From: Helopsaltes ochotensis
Taxonomy: Eukaryota > Chordata > Aves > Passeriformes > Locustellidae
Assembly (NCBI GenBank): GCA_013400155.1
Contig: VXBM01001964.1
Coordinates: forward strand, 32,374 to 96,373
DNA: 64,000 nucleotides
Reading direction: 5' to 3'
The number at the start of each line of letters is the position of its first letter. Position 1 is the stretch's first letter. The translations under genes and the position numbers were made by a program. This document shows, piece by piece, positions 1 through 11,965 of this stretch. The notes under the pieces were generated by a model that did not search any database, was not told the origin of the DNA, and worked only from the letters and a program-made list of their open reading frames with translations.

Positions 1-1754
1 ACCTAGGTTCTTTTCCAGCCATCTCTTAATCAAAATTAAGGAAAAAGACAAAGCCTGGTGGACACTTGCAAGTCGTGCACTTGTATATGTGCTCTGCCAC
101 AAAGTTCTTCTCTGTTAAATCTCTCCACACAGAGATGTCTCCAGGAGTCCTTTTCAGGGGCACCATCAGAAAGGTGTCAAAGCATGGAGGTAGTCCAGGG
201 AGGTGGGTGCTCACACTCAATCAACTGTAGTGGGGCAGGGTGTGTTATTCCATAAACAGAAGCATTTGGGTTGCTGCTAACCTTTGGTGGAAGCCAGGAA
301 GTTTTTCTTCAGCCTTCACTGCTGAGATGCTGATGAGCGGTTGTCTGGAGAAGTTGTGATGCTGGAATGCCCAGATTTCCTTCCTAGGCCAGTCAAAGTA
401 AAGAGCTTGGATTCTTTTCTGCATTGGTTGCTGGTGCTTACACCTCTCTGGGGAAGGTGCTGGAAGGGCCAACATGCAAATGCACTCTGATGACAGGCCC
501 AGTAAACACCTTCTTGGGCTGAAGAAGTGAAAAATGACAGTAATTTCCTGCCCACATCAACCACACAGAAATGTTCCCCCAGGAAGTTTTATGAGGCTGC
601 AGAACCTGGAAATGTATTAAAGACAGAAAGGACTAAACAGCTGAGAGAGAAAAACTGATTGAGAGGAAATTGTTGGTGTGGAAGTTTGTGAAAATTTAGA
701 AACTCCTCTGAAGACTCGGGGCGTGATTTTTACCTGACCCAGAGAAGTGGCAAAGCTTGACTCTATCCAAGGCTGGAGATTTGCAGAGCCCCTTGCAGGG
801 ACTTTGACACACTAAAAGTGGGCAGGAACTGATGCAAAGTGTGGACACAAAGCAGACAAATGTCTAAGCACTGGTGTTTCCCTGCCCTAATGATAAAATG
901 AGTTTATCATAATTATGAGTTTTATGGAGTCTCATGGTGTCTTCAGGAACATCCCAATCACCAGTGTTCCATGAAGGCTGCCTATGCCCTGCTCATTGGT
1001 GAGTCCTTCAGGAAAGGGCATAGGAAGGGATGTCTCACCCTGTTCCAGGGCACATGCACTTTCGGGCATGTATTTTCAGATGTCCTGGTTCCAGATGTCC
1101 TTCAGATGTCCTCCAGGTTGAGGCACATGCAGGGACATGTCTAAACCCTGGCTCCTTCTTACACCTTTCATCCTGAGCAACCAAACCTGGTAGTTTTCCA
1201 AGGGCTGGATCTTTTCCCAGTTGTTCAAGGCCTCGGGTCCCAGCTTTTCTAGTCTCAGCCACCTTCCATATCCCTGTGCTTATGCTGCAGGCCCAGAAAT
1301 AGGCAGTCTTGGTTTGGTGTGGACTCAAGGCATGAACAGCTTGCCATGGGCTAGACAGGCTGGGGTGAAGCAGTGTCCTCTGTGTAAGAGCCCCAGGAGA
1401 AACAATCACACTGGGGGTGGCTCTGCCCTTCCACTGTGAGGGATTTCATTGATGCTGAGGAGTCCAAGCAGAGGTGCAAGGAAGAACATAAAGGGGAAAA
1501 TTTTGTCAAAATGGTATTAAAAAAGAGAAATGCTCCAATTTTTGTATAGGTTGTGGTATTTATTTCTTTCATCTTGCCAAAATGCTGAAAAAGATGGTAA
1601 TTGCACTGAGTGTGGTCACACTTTTGTGGAACATCAAGTGGGTGATTCTTAGAAAAAACCACCTTTCTTCTTTAATGTGTTATTTGGAAATTGCTGAAAG
1701 AAAAAAGAATGCTTTTTGAAGGATCCAGTTTGAGCTATGAGGAGATTATAGGCG
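1..1754. other. Unique intergenic sequence, no gene recognised
   Basis: I see no repeat signature, splice-framed exon or conserved protein here. Open frames are short (the longest about 124 codons, minus strand near 1035-1409), overlap one another on both strands and resemble no family I know. A short local repeat of CAGATGTCCT-type words occurs around 1077-1112. The sequence is treated as ordinary non-coding DNA. Confidence 0.6.
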
Positions 1755-1849
1755 TGATCTAGTTGAAGGTGTCCCTGCTCATTGCAATGGGGTTGGAGTA
1801 GGTGACCCTTAAAGGTCCCTTCCAACCCAAATCTTTGATTCTTTGATTT
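1755..1849 (+). mobile_element. CR1 LINE 3' end fragment
   Basis: The stretch keeps the closing part of the avian CR1 consensus: a GTGTCCCTGC word, a GGTTGGAGTAGGTGACC segment, CCTTCCAACCC, and two diverged copies of the terminal 8-base motif (TTTGATTC). It is severely 5'-truncated, as is usual for CR1, and contains no coding potential. Read in sense orientation on the plus strand. Confidence 0.85.
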
Positions 1850-3421
1850 TCCAAACTGAGGCTAACCTTGGCTTTTTGCAATTCCATGACAAATTTTCTA
1901 TATGAACTCATTACTGACCTCGTTGTTAACCTTATTGTGGTTTTTTTGTTAAACATCCCTATATCATGACTACCTTTTCCCTCAGGGATCTTCAACTGTT
2001 TTTGAGACAAAGGCATGTTTATTATCTCTCCTTTAAAGATGTAGAAAACAAGATGTATGAATTGTATTGTTCTGGTGTGACAGAATTTTTTACATCTGGA
2101 CTAATTGCTTGAGACTCCCTTTATTGTTTCTGGAGAGAAACAGACACTCTTACCCATTACTTCCTAATATAGATGATTAAAATAGGTCAGGTGACCAGCT
2201 TCAACATATTTATGCAGTGTTTGTGATGGGCATCTACAGAGGGAGGAGGGGGAAAGTAGATACAGCCTCTATAGGAACATTTTTTCTCTTTAACTACACA
2301 TGCAAGATACTTGTATCTAAATGGTCACAGGCTCTTTCCTCTCCTAGTATGTGATGATGGATGGATAGATAACCTTTCTCCATAAAAATATACATAATTA
2401 AGGGTAAATTTTTCATTGTCATCTTCAGCTTGTGCTGAACAATTTATTTTCCTCTTTTTTTTTCCCATGGAATATTGTTGTGGCTGAAGAGATCTGACTT
2501 ATGTCTAACATAATATTCTTAGATGGGTTTTTTGAGTAATGGCGCTGTTATTGTACAACCTCCAGCAAGAACAATTTGCAGAGAGTTGTGAACTTTTGAA
2601 AAGGAATTGACAACGGCTCTCCAACCAGAGTGGTTTTACAGGGGTATGTTCCAGCTCCACAGGGCTTGGAAAGAGTGAGGAAAAAAAAAAAAAAGGCATC
2701 AGAGGTCTGTGCAAGCTGCCCTTCAAGTTTGTGGTGCTGGTAAAGGGGCCTAGCATCTGCTGTGCAATACCCACAGGAGATGCGTCATTCTCTTTGGGGT
2801 ATGAAAAGCTCCAAGTGCTCAATGTTTTTTGAAATAGTTTAAACCTTGAGTCTTAAGGTCACCTTTATGATTTTCTCAGAAGAAAATCATGGCCATTTAC
2901 TAGCTGTGAACAAAGAGCCAGCAGACTCATAACCAGAAGCTGCAGAGGCCTTATGTATAAGAAGAAAAACACGTAACTAAAGATGCTGTTGCCTCCCTTG
3001 TGGGAACATGGTTTCTCCTGGCTTCCAACCAGGACTTTGGTTTGGTCCATTTTCTCCAAACTTTCTTGTGATAAAACACAGGTCCAATCACCATGAATTT
3101 AGGTGAGACCTCAATGCAAGCTGCTGCTTTAACAACTGAAGTCTTCATGATGTAGCATGGACTGGTCTGGTGCATCCAGAAGTCCCGGTGTGATTCTTAC
3201 TTGCTAGGATTTTTAGTAATTAATTTCTTCCTCCATGTGGGGTTTGGGTCCCCTGAGGGGCTCCATGCAGGAGGTGAATGTTCAGAACCAGGCTTCAAAT
3301 GACTGAAAGCAAATTGTCTGTCAAGATCGACTGCACAATTCCATAGCAGAAAGGGGTAATGTGGGATTCCAGTGCTATCATGCTAAGAAGTAACAGCAAC
3401 AAGAGGAATTGGCTATGGAGT
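1850..3421. other. Unique intergenic sequence
   Basis: No recognisable gene or mobile element. A 14-base A run sits near 2681-2694. Short open frames on both strands (up to about 105 codons) match nothing I know. The stretch ends at the target-site duplication of the next LTR. Confidence 0.55.
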
Positions 3422-4268
3422 TGTTGGGAGTTAGATTTGTTTTCTTTTTCCCTCCCTATAGAATGTTTTCCCCCACATATGTTGCTAGGAGAATAACTAC
3501 TGAATGCTTATGGGTGTTTGACCAAAGCAAAGAAGTGGCCAAAGGAGAGTGTAGCACTCAGGCTACACCCTATTTTGGTCTCTGAGAGTTTTCTCTCTGA
3601 GGGAAAAAAGATACTGTTTCGGGGGCAGATAAGGATGGGCCTGAGGGCAGTTTTGCTCTCTTGCTCTTGGCATCGGAGAGACGATAGTCAGGCTGCTGCT
3701 TGCTGCGGGAGGAGTTCACTGTCCCCCCGGGTCCAGTTCTGAGAAATCTGCCATCATCTCCTCGTGTGCCCAGGAATTCTGAGCTCGCCTCCTCCTGCTC
3801 TGCTGGAGCTGAGCCGGCGCTGTCCCAACGACGCCACTTTTTCTTCGGCACTGCTTTGGGGCTTTTTGCTGTGCTGTGGCCCTGCACGCCCCTGCCCTGC
3901 TGGGATATCTCTGTCATTCCAGCTACCACCGATGGAGTTTCTGGTACATCCCACCCACCAGCCCAGGACTTTCCACTGTTCCATCTTGGTGCTCTCAGAG
4001 CCCCCAAGAGACCAGACTGCCCCTGGCTTGGTGAAACAAAAGCTCCCTCAAGGTTCCTGGTTTTATTTATCATTAATACTGTAGTTGTTGTTTGCTTGCC
4101 TTGTTGTACATACTAGTAAAGAGCTGTTATTCCTAGCCCCATTATCTTTGCCTGACAGCCCACTTAACATGCAAAATTCTAATAATTCGAAGGGAGGAGG
4201 TTTGAATTCTCTGTTCCAAAGGGAGGTCCTGCCCTCCCTAGCAGATACCTGTCTTTCAAACTAAGACA
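3422..4268 (+). mobile_element. Solo LTR, family A (copy A1)
   Basis: An 847-bp LTR that begins TGTTGGGAG and ends AAGACA. It is flanked by an exact 5-bp duplication GGAGT (3417-3421 and 4269-4273), which proves insertion and fixes both ends. No internal retroviral sequence is attached, so it is a solo LTR left by LTR-LTR recombination. The AGTAAAGAGCTGTTATTCC segment near 4115 is shared by all family A copies and probably marks the polyadenylation signal (AGTAAA variant) at the R/U5 side. The 5-bp duplication fits ERVL-like or some gamma-like avian endogenous retroviruses, but I cannot name the subfamily. The open frames inside (up to 167 codons) are not conserved between copies and are not genes. 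Confidence 0.93.
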
Positions 4269-4273
4269 GGAGT

Positions 4274-4784
4274 CAGGATCAGATGGGGTGAGACCGTAAT
4301 GTTAAGGTGCTTTGATGGTTATCTAAGGATTTAAAGAGGAGTTTTGCTTATGGGTGGGATGAGGAGACTGCAAGGGAGAGGAAGAGCAGGTGTGGAGAAA
4401 CCTTCAGAGATGTGGTGGGACCCAGAGTTGCAGAAGCACTGATACCAGCACCCTGAAAATACTGGTGGAGTGAGGATGGATGGATGGATTTCCTATCTGT
4501 ATCAAAGCAGTGATGGAAAGCAACATCTGGGGAGCCATGTTGTGCATTCTAATAACACCCTCCTGTGTGTGCCTCAGCTCTGGGGCCCAGTGCAAGTCAG
4601 CCCCTTTCCTCTGATGCCAGTGGATGCTGTGGGTCTGTTAATGTGCTATTAGCAGGATCTGGTGACCTCTCTCACTTCACCTAAGTGGCCTCTCTCTTCA
4701 CTGTGACAAGGAGTAGGGACTCAGCCAGACTCTGGCTGAAATGCCAGGCACTGCTGACACACAGCAAAGCTGATGCAACCATAA
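4274..4784. other. Unique spacer between two LTRs
   Basis: About 510 bases separate LTR A1 from LTR B1. No element or exon is recognised. A short GGATGGATGGAT run occurs near 4475. Confidence 0.5.
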
Positions 4785-5570
4785 TGTTATAGATGAATGT
4801 AGTAATTTGTGTTTTATTCGATACAGTTGATGTATAATGGTAAATAGAATCATGTTACAGTTAAAACAAAATAGCCAAGAGAACCAAGGCAGGCAGGGGC
4901 TGCAACATATCTCTTTCAGAGATCACCTGCATCACTGGGAGAAAAACACCTTAACATTTGAATAGAAGGGAGCAGCCTTTGGCAGAGGACTTTTAAACAT
5001 ATGAATAGAGGGTGCTGCTAGAAGATAGAGGAAGTATCTGAAGCAAGACTCCACAGCTAGGTGTGCCCTCAGTCCTGAATGGGCGAGAGATTAGCAATTT
5101 CCCGAGCTGGGCCAATTTTGTCTTCCCAAAATCCCTGTTAACCGAAATAAAAGAAGAGCTAACTACCCATCTACTGGTATCAGGTGTGTCTTCGGACCAA
5201 GATCGCCTGACTATGAATTTGAATTTATAAATATCACCAGCAGAAATCAACCAGATGCTCCCTCCTCAAAACTCTGTTTGCCAGAAAAAAGGACGCTACA
5301 TGAATATGTAAGAACTATTTCAGTCACAGAACTACGAGATGACACGTAGCCCAGCCAGAAAAACTGTATAAAAGCAAACCCCAAAAAGACTGCCTTTGTG
5401 AACCTAGGGGGGCTCTGTGTTCGTCCGTGGTTCACCCAGTTCCCATCGCCTGGTTTGGGGCTGATTTAGTTTGTCGCTTTTCAAATTTCATACCAAAATT
5501 TTTCAACTTTATATTTCAAATTTCTTAATAAAATCTTTATAAATTTTAATTGGTGATTCCATTTATTACA
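4785..5570 (+). mobile_element. Solo LTR, family B (copy B1)
   Basis: A 786-bp LTR starting TGTTATAGATG and ending TTATTACA, with a 4-bp duplication ATAA on each side (4781-4784, 5571-5574). It carries a TATAAAA box at 5367-5373 and an AATAAA signal at 5527-5532, so the U3-R-U5 order is visible. It aligns over its length with the copies at 5933, 9218, 54751(-) and 57212. A 4-bp duplication is typical of gammaretrovirus-like (ERV1) elements, so class assignment is an inference from that. No internal genes remain. Confidence 0.92.
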
Positions 5571-5932
5571 ATAATGAGGGGAATAGGTTGCCTTATTAAT
5601 TACAATGGATTACAGAGGAGGAACCAAGGACAGGGACAAAGCAGGCCATCTGGGCTAGTGGATTAAATAGTTGGAAATTTCCCCAAACTGCCTGAATCCT
5701 CTTAACCATGTTTTAACCATAGGAGCTCCATGCTGGCATCCACCTCCCAGGAACTTCTGTCCATGATCCAAAGAGACTGAAAATTGGCCCACAAGAGAGA
5801 CATCAAGTTTACCTGGACTCCCAAAGATGTGTGACCAATACCCTCTTTCTCCCTGCTGAATAAAATTATGCACAGCTGAGATGTCCTGACTGCATTCCCT
5901 TGAGATGAACCCTTCTGCTGTTGTGGTACCAG
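5571..5932. other. Unique spacer, with TSDs of flanking LTRs
   Basis: About 360 bases between LTR B1 and LTR B2. No gene or repeat is recognised in it. It begins with the right-hand ATAA of B1 and ends with the left-hand CCAG of B2. Confidence 0.5.
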
Positions 5933-6687
5933 TGTTATAAATATTGTAGTAATTTGTGTTTTGTATTAGACGTAGGTATCTTAGTAGACTGGGTTTATAA
6001 GATTTTACAAACTATATTGTTGTTAAAAGGGGGGGAAGGTGAACAGGGAACTGTTGAAAAACTGCTCCAACAAGTTACTGGAACTGAAGGCTATTAGCAT
6101 TCGGACAATAAAGAACACAAGGACACAATGCCAGGAGGAGAGCAGTGATCAAAGCAAGTGTTAACGGCAAGCAAGCTAACAAGAAATCATCACCGGAGGA
6201 GATAAGAACGATTACCACCAGTGGGTGGATGAACAAAATTCCAATGGAAGAAAAACCTACACCAGAGAAACTAAAGGACTCATTCACTTGAATTTGATAA
6301 TTTGTTCAAACCGGCGTTAACATAGGGAAAGGAGACAACATGGACTAAAGGACTCATTCACTTGCATTTTAATCATTTGTTTCAAGCTATTGTTAACATG
6401 AGGAAAAGGAGCAACGTGAAAGGGAATAAAAAAAATGTTTAAGCAATACAGGGCCTGGGGTGGAATTTTCTGTATAAAAGCAAGCCAGAAATGAGTGGTC
6501 TGTGTGAGTTCCAGGGGGTTACTCTGTGCGACAGTGTCAGAGCTTAGAATCTCACCCAGCTTCTGACCCCGGGCTCAGAGCTGTATTTAATGGTGGCTTT
6601 TTCTTATAACTCAAAATTCTGATTCTCAAAGTTCCAATAAATGTATTTGTTTTATTAATTCGGTTATTGGAAATTTCATTTATAACA
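5933..6687 (+). mobile_element. Solo LTR, family B (copy B2), with U3 duplication
   Basis: A 755-bp LTR from TGTTATAAAT to TTATAACA, flanked by CCAG (5929-5932, 6688-6691). TATAAAA is at 6473-6479 and AATAAA at 6636-6641. Upstream of the TATA box a block of about 74 bp is present twice in tandem (6270-6343 and 6344-6417, both starting ACTAAAGGACTCATTCACTTG without its last base or so), which the copy at 9218 has only once. It lies only 362 bp from B1 in the same orientation, but the two have different TSDs and are separate insertions, not the two ends of one provirus. Confidence 0.92.
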
Positions 6688-6691
6688 CCAG

Positions 6692-8418
6692 GCTCCTCTG
6701 GCAGCAGTAAAGTTAACTTGAATCATTATTAAAAAAAGAGAGAGATGTCAGAGGATCTTTAACCAGCAGATCTTTAATAATTACTACGTCTAAGGCTGTT
6801 GCTACTCAGTTTGAACCAGGGTTTCTCATGCTATCTGAGTCCTGGAGCAGATCACAAATCCATTCCCACAGGGATAATGAGTGCCATGTTACTTAATTGT
6901 CCTTGATATTTTTCTAGTCACATCAAGGGTTTCCTTGGAAATGTTATATAGCTGAGAAAGAGTTTATTATTTGCTGTCAGGGGGCAATAACACCAAGGCC
7001 TGATCTTGAATAGATCTCTGAAGACATCTATAACATATCTGTGTAATGTGAAGGTTAAAATAAATCAGTAAAAAGAGACACTCTCTTGAGGACAATATAC
7101 TTTAAAATATTTCATCATAGGGCCTGGATATTATTGCACTTGCAATTAATCTTCTTGGTTATAGCACAGCTTGTTTTCTCCTGCCACATTATCTCTCTGT
7201 TTTCAGCAGCCACTAGATGTCAGGGGGAAATTCTTTTGGCATTGTTTTTGAGAAAATTCCTGTCTAAATTGGAAGCTGTTGAGTTTCTTCATTCGTTTCA
7301 TGCAAAAAATTGTCTGATGTAGTTGGAGATGCCTTGGTATCTCAGCTGTCCCCAGCTTCTCCCCTTGCTTTGCAACCATGGATCACTTAATGCAGCTGAA
7401 GAGGCTTATCTCTGGCAAAACAATAACCACAGCACTGACCATCTTTCACGCACTGCATGCAAGTAATGGATATTTTATTATTACTACTCCTGAATTTTGC
7501 CTGAGTTCAAACACTGGCTTTTGGACCAATTTTAACCCTTCTGTTATCAAATCATCATGTTGCAAGTATTCTGAGACTTGATTTTTATGACAGGAATGAG
7601 AAGGTTTTGTTTGTAAGATGAGTGGTGGGGACAAATCTTGTATAACAAAGAGATGCTTGCAAGGAGCTATGACACCAAATGCACTTTGGGAGCCAGTGCT
7701 TGGGGAAGGTGATGGGAGAAGACACTGTGGGTGGTTCTAGCATGCAAGGAAGCCATTTTGGTGCAGATGTTCCCCTCCTATCATGTGTAACATTGTCATG
7801 AACCTCCTCACCAGGAAGAGTCAGATTCTTTCACAGAAAAAATTCAGCAAGTAGGTGCCAGAGACCCATGTCACTCCCTGTCTCCTGTGGCAAGAGTCAT
7901 TGTTGACTGTTGCAAGAGTCATTGCAACACATTTTTTTCACACAGGGGAAAGGGGAAACAAATGCAAACTGTTAGTCCCACAAAACTGAAACACTATTGA
8001 AATGTTTTCTTATAAGTTCTCCTCCTCAGGTGTGCACTTCCTTACTCTTGAGCAAGAGCTGATTGCTGTGAACAACTCTGCCCCTCAAAGCGATGACCTG
8101 CTAAGAGAGGGCCAGTTCTCTTGTGAAGGGCCCTGTCTGGGAAACAAATGCTTAAATGTAAAAGGTTAATGCAGGAGGACAGAGAGAGGGTGTCTGACAT
8201 TTGGAGGTGATATAAATGCTCTTGCCTCTGATGTCCTCTGGAAGCCCTTCCTTTCCTTTGAATGCCTTTGCTTCTTAGCCCAGCCTGCTGCAAGTTAGAA
8301 GTGGCTTTTCCCCCTGTATTGGAGAACAAGGGGTTTGGGAAATTTTCTTCTTGGTTCTTGGTATATTTCGATTCACAAGTTTCCTCCTAATGTGCATGGC
8401 TTTTCCATGGGAGGCTGA
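6692..8418. other. Unique intergenic sequence
   Basis: AT-rich, no mobile element recognised. Open frames reach about 95 codons and show no known domain. A short AGAGTCATTG word repeats near 7893 and 7915. Confidence 0.5.
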
Positions 8419-8675
8419 GAATCATAGAATCATGGAATCATTTAGGTAGGAAAAGCCCTCTAAGATCACTGAGTCTAACCATTAACTCAGCACTTCCAAG
8501 CCCACCACTTAAACCACTTCCCAAAGTGCCATATCTTCATGGCTTCAGGGATGGGGACTCCACCCCTGCCCCCAGCCTATGCCAGGGCTGAACAACCCTA
8601 TAAGAGAAGATTTTTTTCTTAATTTCCAGTCTAAACATTCCCTGGTGCAACATGAGATTGTGTCTTGTTCAGAGG
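8419..8675 (-). mobile_element. CR1 LINE 3' fragment
   Basis: Reads on the minus strand. The plus strand starts GAATCATAGAATCATGG, then a diverged AGGAAAAGCCCTCTAAGATC and the GGGATGGGGACTCCACC block of a CR1 subfamily whose 3' end differs from the other copies here. About 255 bp of the 3' end remain and it is non-coding. Confidence 0.85.
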
Positions 8676-9217
8676 GTATACATTTGAATCGATGTAATAT
8701 GTAATAGTTTTGCTGTGATGGAGAGGGGCTGCAGCCATGGACATGGTGCTTGGAACCAGAGATGCTTTCTAGACACAAATCACTGGTGTGACCTATGTTT
8801 CTTTTGTGCCATGGTGTTTGTTGCAGGCAGGCATCCTGATGCACCTTGCCTCACCTCAGGCAAGGCTCATCTGTATCCTTCATCTAGCTGAAGAGATTTC
8901 AATGTATTCCGAAACAGTAAAATGCTGACAATTTGGCAGCAAATGAAACAAAATGATTTTTGTTCTTTTCTCTCTTCTTTTTTACTGATCTGACTGGAAT
9001 GTCCTCATCAAGGACAAAATCTCATGTAGGTTTCCTGCAGAAAGACTTTATACTTAACATCACTGAGAACAGAATTTGGCTCCTCACCTCCAGCCTCAGC
9101 CTGTTGAACTCAGCCTTTTTCGTCATAACCAGTGCTTGTAAATCCTGGGGCTTGGAGGTAGGATATGTGTAGGTGAACAGATTATCTGTCCCCCAGCACT
9201 GGTTTTGAAGACAAGAT
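8676..9217. other. Unique intergenic sequence
   Basis: No gene or repeat recognised between a CR1 fragment and LTR B3. Confidence 0.45.
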
Positions 9218-9933
9218 TGTTACAAATATTGTAGTAATTTGTGTTTTATATTAGATGTGTGTATTTTAGTAGACTGGGTTTATAAGGTTTTATGAACTAT
9301 ATTGTTGTTAAAAGGGGGGAGGTGAAAAAGGAACTGTTGTAAGAAGCTGCACCAACTAGTTACGGGAAACTGAAGGTTATTTACATTCGAACAATAAAGA
9401 ACACAATACCGGGAGGAGAACTGTGCCAGGAGCAATCGTCATAGACAAGTAGGTCGTCAAGGAAACATCACCGAAGAAGATAAGAGCAATCAACTAAAGG
9501 GTGGAGAAGAACGGGACAAGATTCCAACAGGAAAGAAAAAACCCTCCCCAGAGGAACAAAAGACAGTGACTTGCATCTGAAATCTAAAAAATTGAACTAT
9601 ATTATTTGTTTCAAACTGCTGTTAACATGAGGGAAAGAGACAACATGAACTAAAGGGGAGGGGAGAAAGGAATAAAAGAAATGTTGGGTAACTCATGGCC
9701 TGGGGCAGGTTTTACTGTATATAAGCCAGCCAAAAATGAGGGTTCGATGTGAGAATCCAGGGGTTGCTCTGTGGGGTAGAGGCAGAGCTTGGAATCTCAC
9801 CCGGCTTCCAACCCCAGGCTCGGAGCTGTACCTGATAGTGGCTTTTTCTCATAATCCAAAATTCTGATTCTCGAAATGCCAATAAATTTATTTGTTTTTA
9901 TTAATCCGGTTATTGGCGATTTCATTTATAGCA
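9218..9933 (+). mobile_element. Solo LTR, family B (copy B3)
   Basis: A 716-bp copy running from TGTTACAAATATTG to TTATAGCA. The flanks AGAT (9214-9217) and AGAA (9934-9937) match at three of four bases and are probably a decayed 4-bp duplication. AATAAA lies at 9881-9886. The TATA region reads TATATAAG near 9718 and is altered relative to B1 and B2. The 74-bp block that is doubled in B2 is single here, which makes this copy the better guide to the ancestral U3. Confidence 0.88.
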
Positions 9934-9937
9934 AGAA

Positions 9938-10376
9938 GAACTGTTACTCTGTGTTGCCTTGTGCTGTGAGTCTGGGTGGTAAACCTACAGAGATTCCTTT
10001 TTAATGGAAGTTTTATAGCAGAGCCTGTGGAATTTCATTAATTTGGGTATCTTTGGGACAGAAGAAACCTCAAGACACTCCTTAGTCTAAATATCTACAC
10101 CAAGGACCCTGCTGCCAGAAAAACCCACAGCAAAAATGAATCTAGGCTTTTTCAATATTTCACTTTTATCAACTTAGTAGGTTTCCTTTGGAGCCAACCT
10201 AAGTTTGGTTTGCTGCAACTGAGGCCAAGACAGCCATCACATTCCTTCCATGGGCTTCTTTCCTCTAGGCTGAGGAAACATTACTCCATCGGTCTTTCTT
10301 CTTAAGTGGTGTTTTCTTCAGTCTCTTATTATTCTTGTTCTCCTGTTACCTTTTCCTCAGCTTGCCCACATCTGAC

Positions 10377-10379
<3 letters not shown>
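9938..10379. other. Unique intergenic sequence
   Basis: No gene or mobile element recognised between LTR B3 and the long T homopolymer. Confidence 0.45.

Positions 10380-10380
<1 letters not shown>

Positions 10381-10458
<78 letters not shown>
10381..10458. repeat. Uninterrupted T homopolymer, 78 bases
   Basis: An unbroken run of 78 T. If real, it could be the tail of a minus-strand retroposed sequence, but the adjacent bases on that strand show no AATAAA within about 30 nt and I recognise no retrogene body. It could equally be a homopolymer expansion or an assembly artefact. The run is translated in both directions into meaningless poly-Phe or poly-Lys frames. Confidence 0.9.
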
Positions 10459-10459
<1 letters not shown>

Positions 10460-10664
10460 TGGGAATACAGAAGACAGAGAGTAAGACAGACTTGATTAGC
10501 ATTTCGGGATTGTTGACTAAGATGCCTTGGTGGGAGCAAACAGATCTTTGAAGATTACAGAAGATGGGATTAGTCCTGCTTATGGGAAGAGAAGGAAACT
10601 CAGTTCAGCTTCTGGAAGCAAAAAATGTAAAATGTATGAGTTGTCTGTATGATCTTTAACCTGA

Positions 10665-11436
10665 TGTTGGGAGTTGGATATGTTTTTCCTTTTTGTGGAA
10701 TTTTCTTCCCCCACCTAGGTTGCTGGGAGACTGATTGCTGGGTGCTTGGGTTGAAAACAAAGGAAGACATACCGTGATGATTGGAGGCAGGTAAAGAACG
10801 AGGCTCGGGGCAGTTTGGCTCTCTTGGTCCCAGCATCGGAGAGAGGACGGCCAGGCTGCTGCTGCTTGCTGCGGAGGGGTTCATTGCCACTACCAGGTCC
10901 GGTCCCGGGAAATCAGTCATCATCTCCTCCTGTGCCCAGGAATCCTGAGCTCGCCTCCTCCTGCCCTGCTGGAGCTGGGCTGGCCCTGTCCTGCTGCTGC
11001 TGTTTCCTCGGCATTGCTTCGGGGATTTCCACTACACTGTGGCCCTGTCCCCCCCGCCTGGCCAGGACATCCCTGCTGCTCCAGCTGCCACCAACAGAAC
11101 TTCTGATCTCACCCACAGCCCGGGATTTTCCACCGTTCCAGCCTGATATTCTTGGAGCCCCTGCACCCAACTGCGCCCCCCCTCCCCGGGCTCCGTGGAC
11201 ACAGTTCCTCAAGCTCCTTGGGTCTGTTTTACTGTTAATGCTGTAGTTGTTGTTGATGTTTGTTTTGCCTTGTTATACATGCTAGTAAAGAACTGTTATT
11301 CCTATTCCCATGCCTCTGCCTGAAAACCCCTTTAATTTTCTAAATTATAATAATTTGGAGGGAAGGGATTCGAATTCTCCATTCCAAAGGGAGTTCCTGC
11401 CCTCCCTAGCAGGTACCTGTCTATCAAACCAAGACA
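10665..11436 (+). mobile_element. Solo LTR, family A (copy A2)
   Basis: A 772-bp LTR from TGTTGGGAG to AAGACA with an exact CCTGA duplication (10660-10664, 11437-11441). The AGTAAAGAACTGTTATTCC block near 11283 and the GAATTCTCCATTCCAAAGGG block near 11371 are shared with the other A copies. Its centre is GC-rich and gives a 143-codon frame that is not preserved in sister copies, so no protein is called. Confidence 0.93.
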
Positions 11437-11659
11437 CCTGATTATTGTAGTGCAAAATTATTAACCTTCCTGAAATGGTATATAAGGTTTGGGAAAATCT
11501 GAGTAAAATTGAATTCTGATCACCAAATCAGTCTTCCCATCTCTCAATCAATTGTCAATATTTTTTCACTGTTTTGATGGTGTTTAAAAATATTATGTCT
11601 CACAACATACCTGAAGAAAAGACGACTGAAAGAAATCTTACCAATTCTTATTAATATCT

Positions 11660-11965
11660 TAAGGGCTGGCGTCAAGAGGATGGGGTCAGGCTCTCTCCAG
11701 TGGTGCCCTAAGACAGGACACGGGGCAACAAGCTCAAACTGAAGTGCAGGAAGTTCCATCTGAATGTGAGGAAAAAATTCTTCACTGTGTGAGTAACAGG
11801 GCACTGGTACAGGCTGCCCAAAGAGGATGTGGAGTTTGCTCTGAAGATATTCAAAACCATTAGGGACATGACTTTGTCCAGATGAGCCTGATTTATCAGA
11901 GGGATTGGACTAGATTATCTCCAGAGGTCCCTTCCAACCCCTACCAATCTTCAGTTCTGTGATAT
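11660..11965 (+). mobile_element. CR1 LINE 3' fragment
   Basis: Sense-strand CR1: GACACGGGGCAACA..., a GGAAGTTCCATCTGAATGTGAGG segment encoding the end of the reverse-transcriptase ORF region in intact copies, TTGGACTAGATTATCTCC, CCTTCCAACCCC and a terminal CAGTTCTGTGA. About 305 bp, truncated at 5'. Interrupted by stop codons in all frames and therefore inactive. Confidence 0.88.

Noticed and set aside
4785..6687. B1 and B2 as 5' and 3' LTRs of one small provirus
   Set aside because: Each has its own, different 4-bp duplication, and the 362 bp between shows no retroviral sequence.
10306..10551. Poly-Phe/poly-Lys small proteins
   Set aside because: Pure translation of the T homopolymer.
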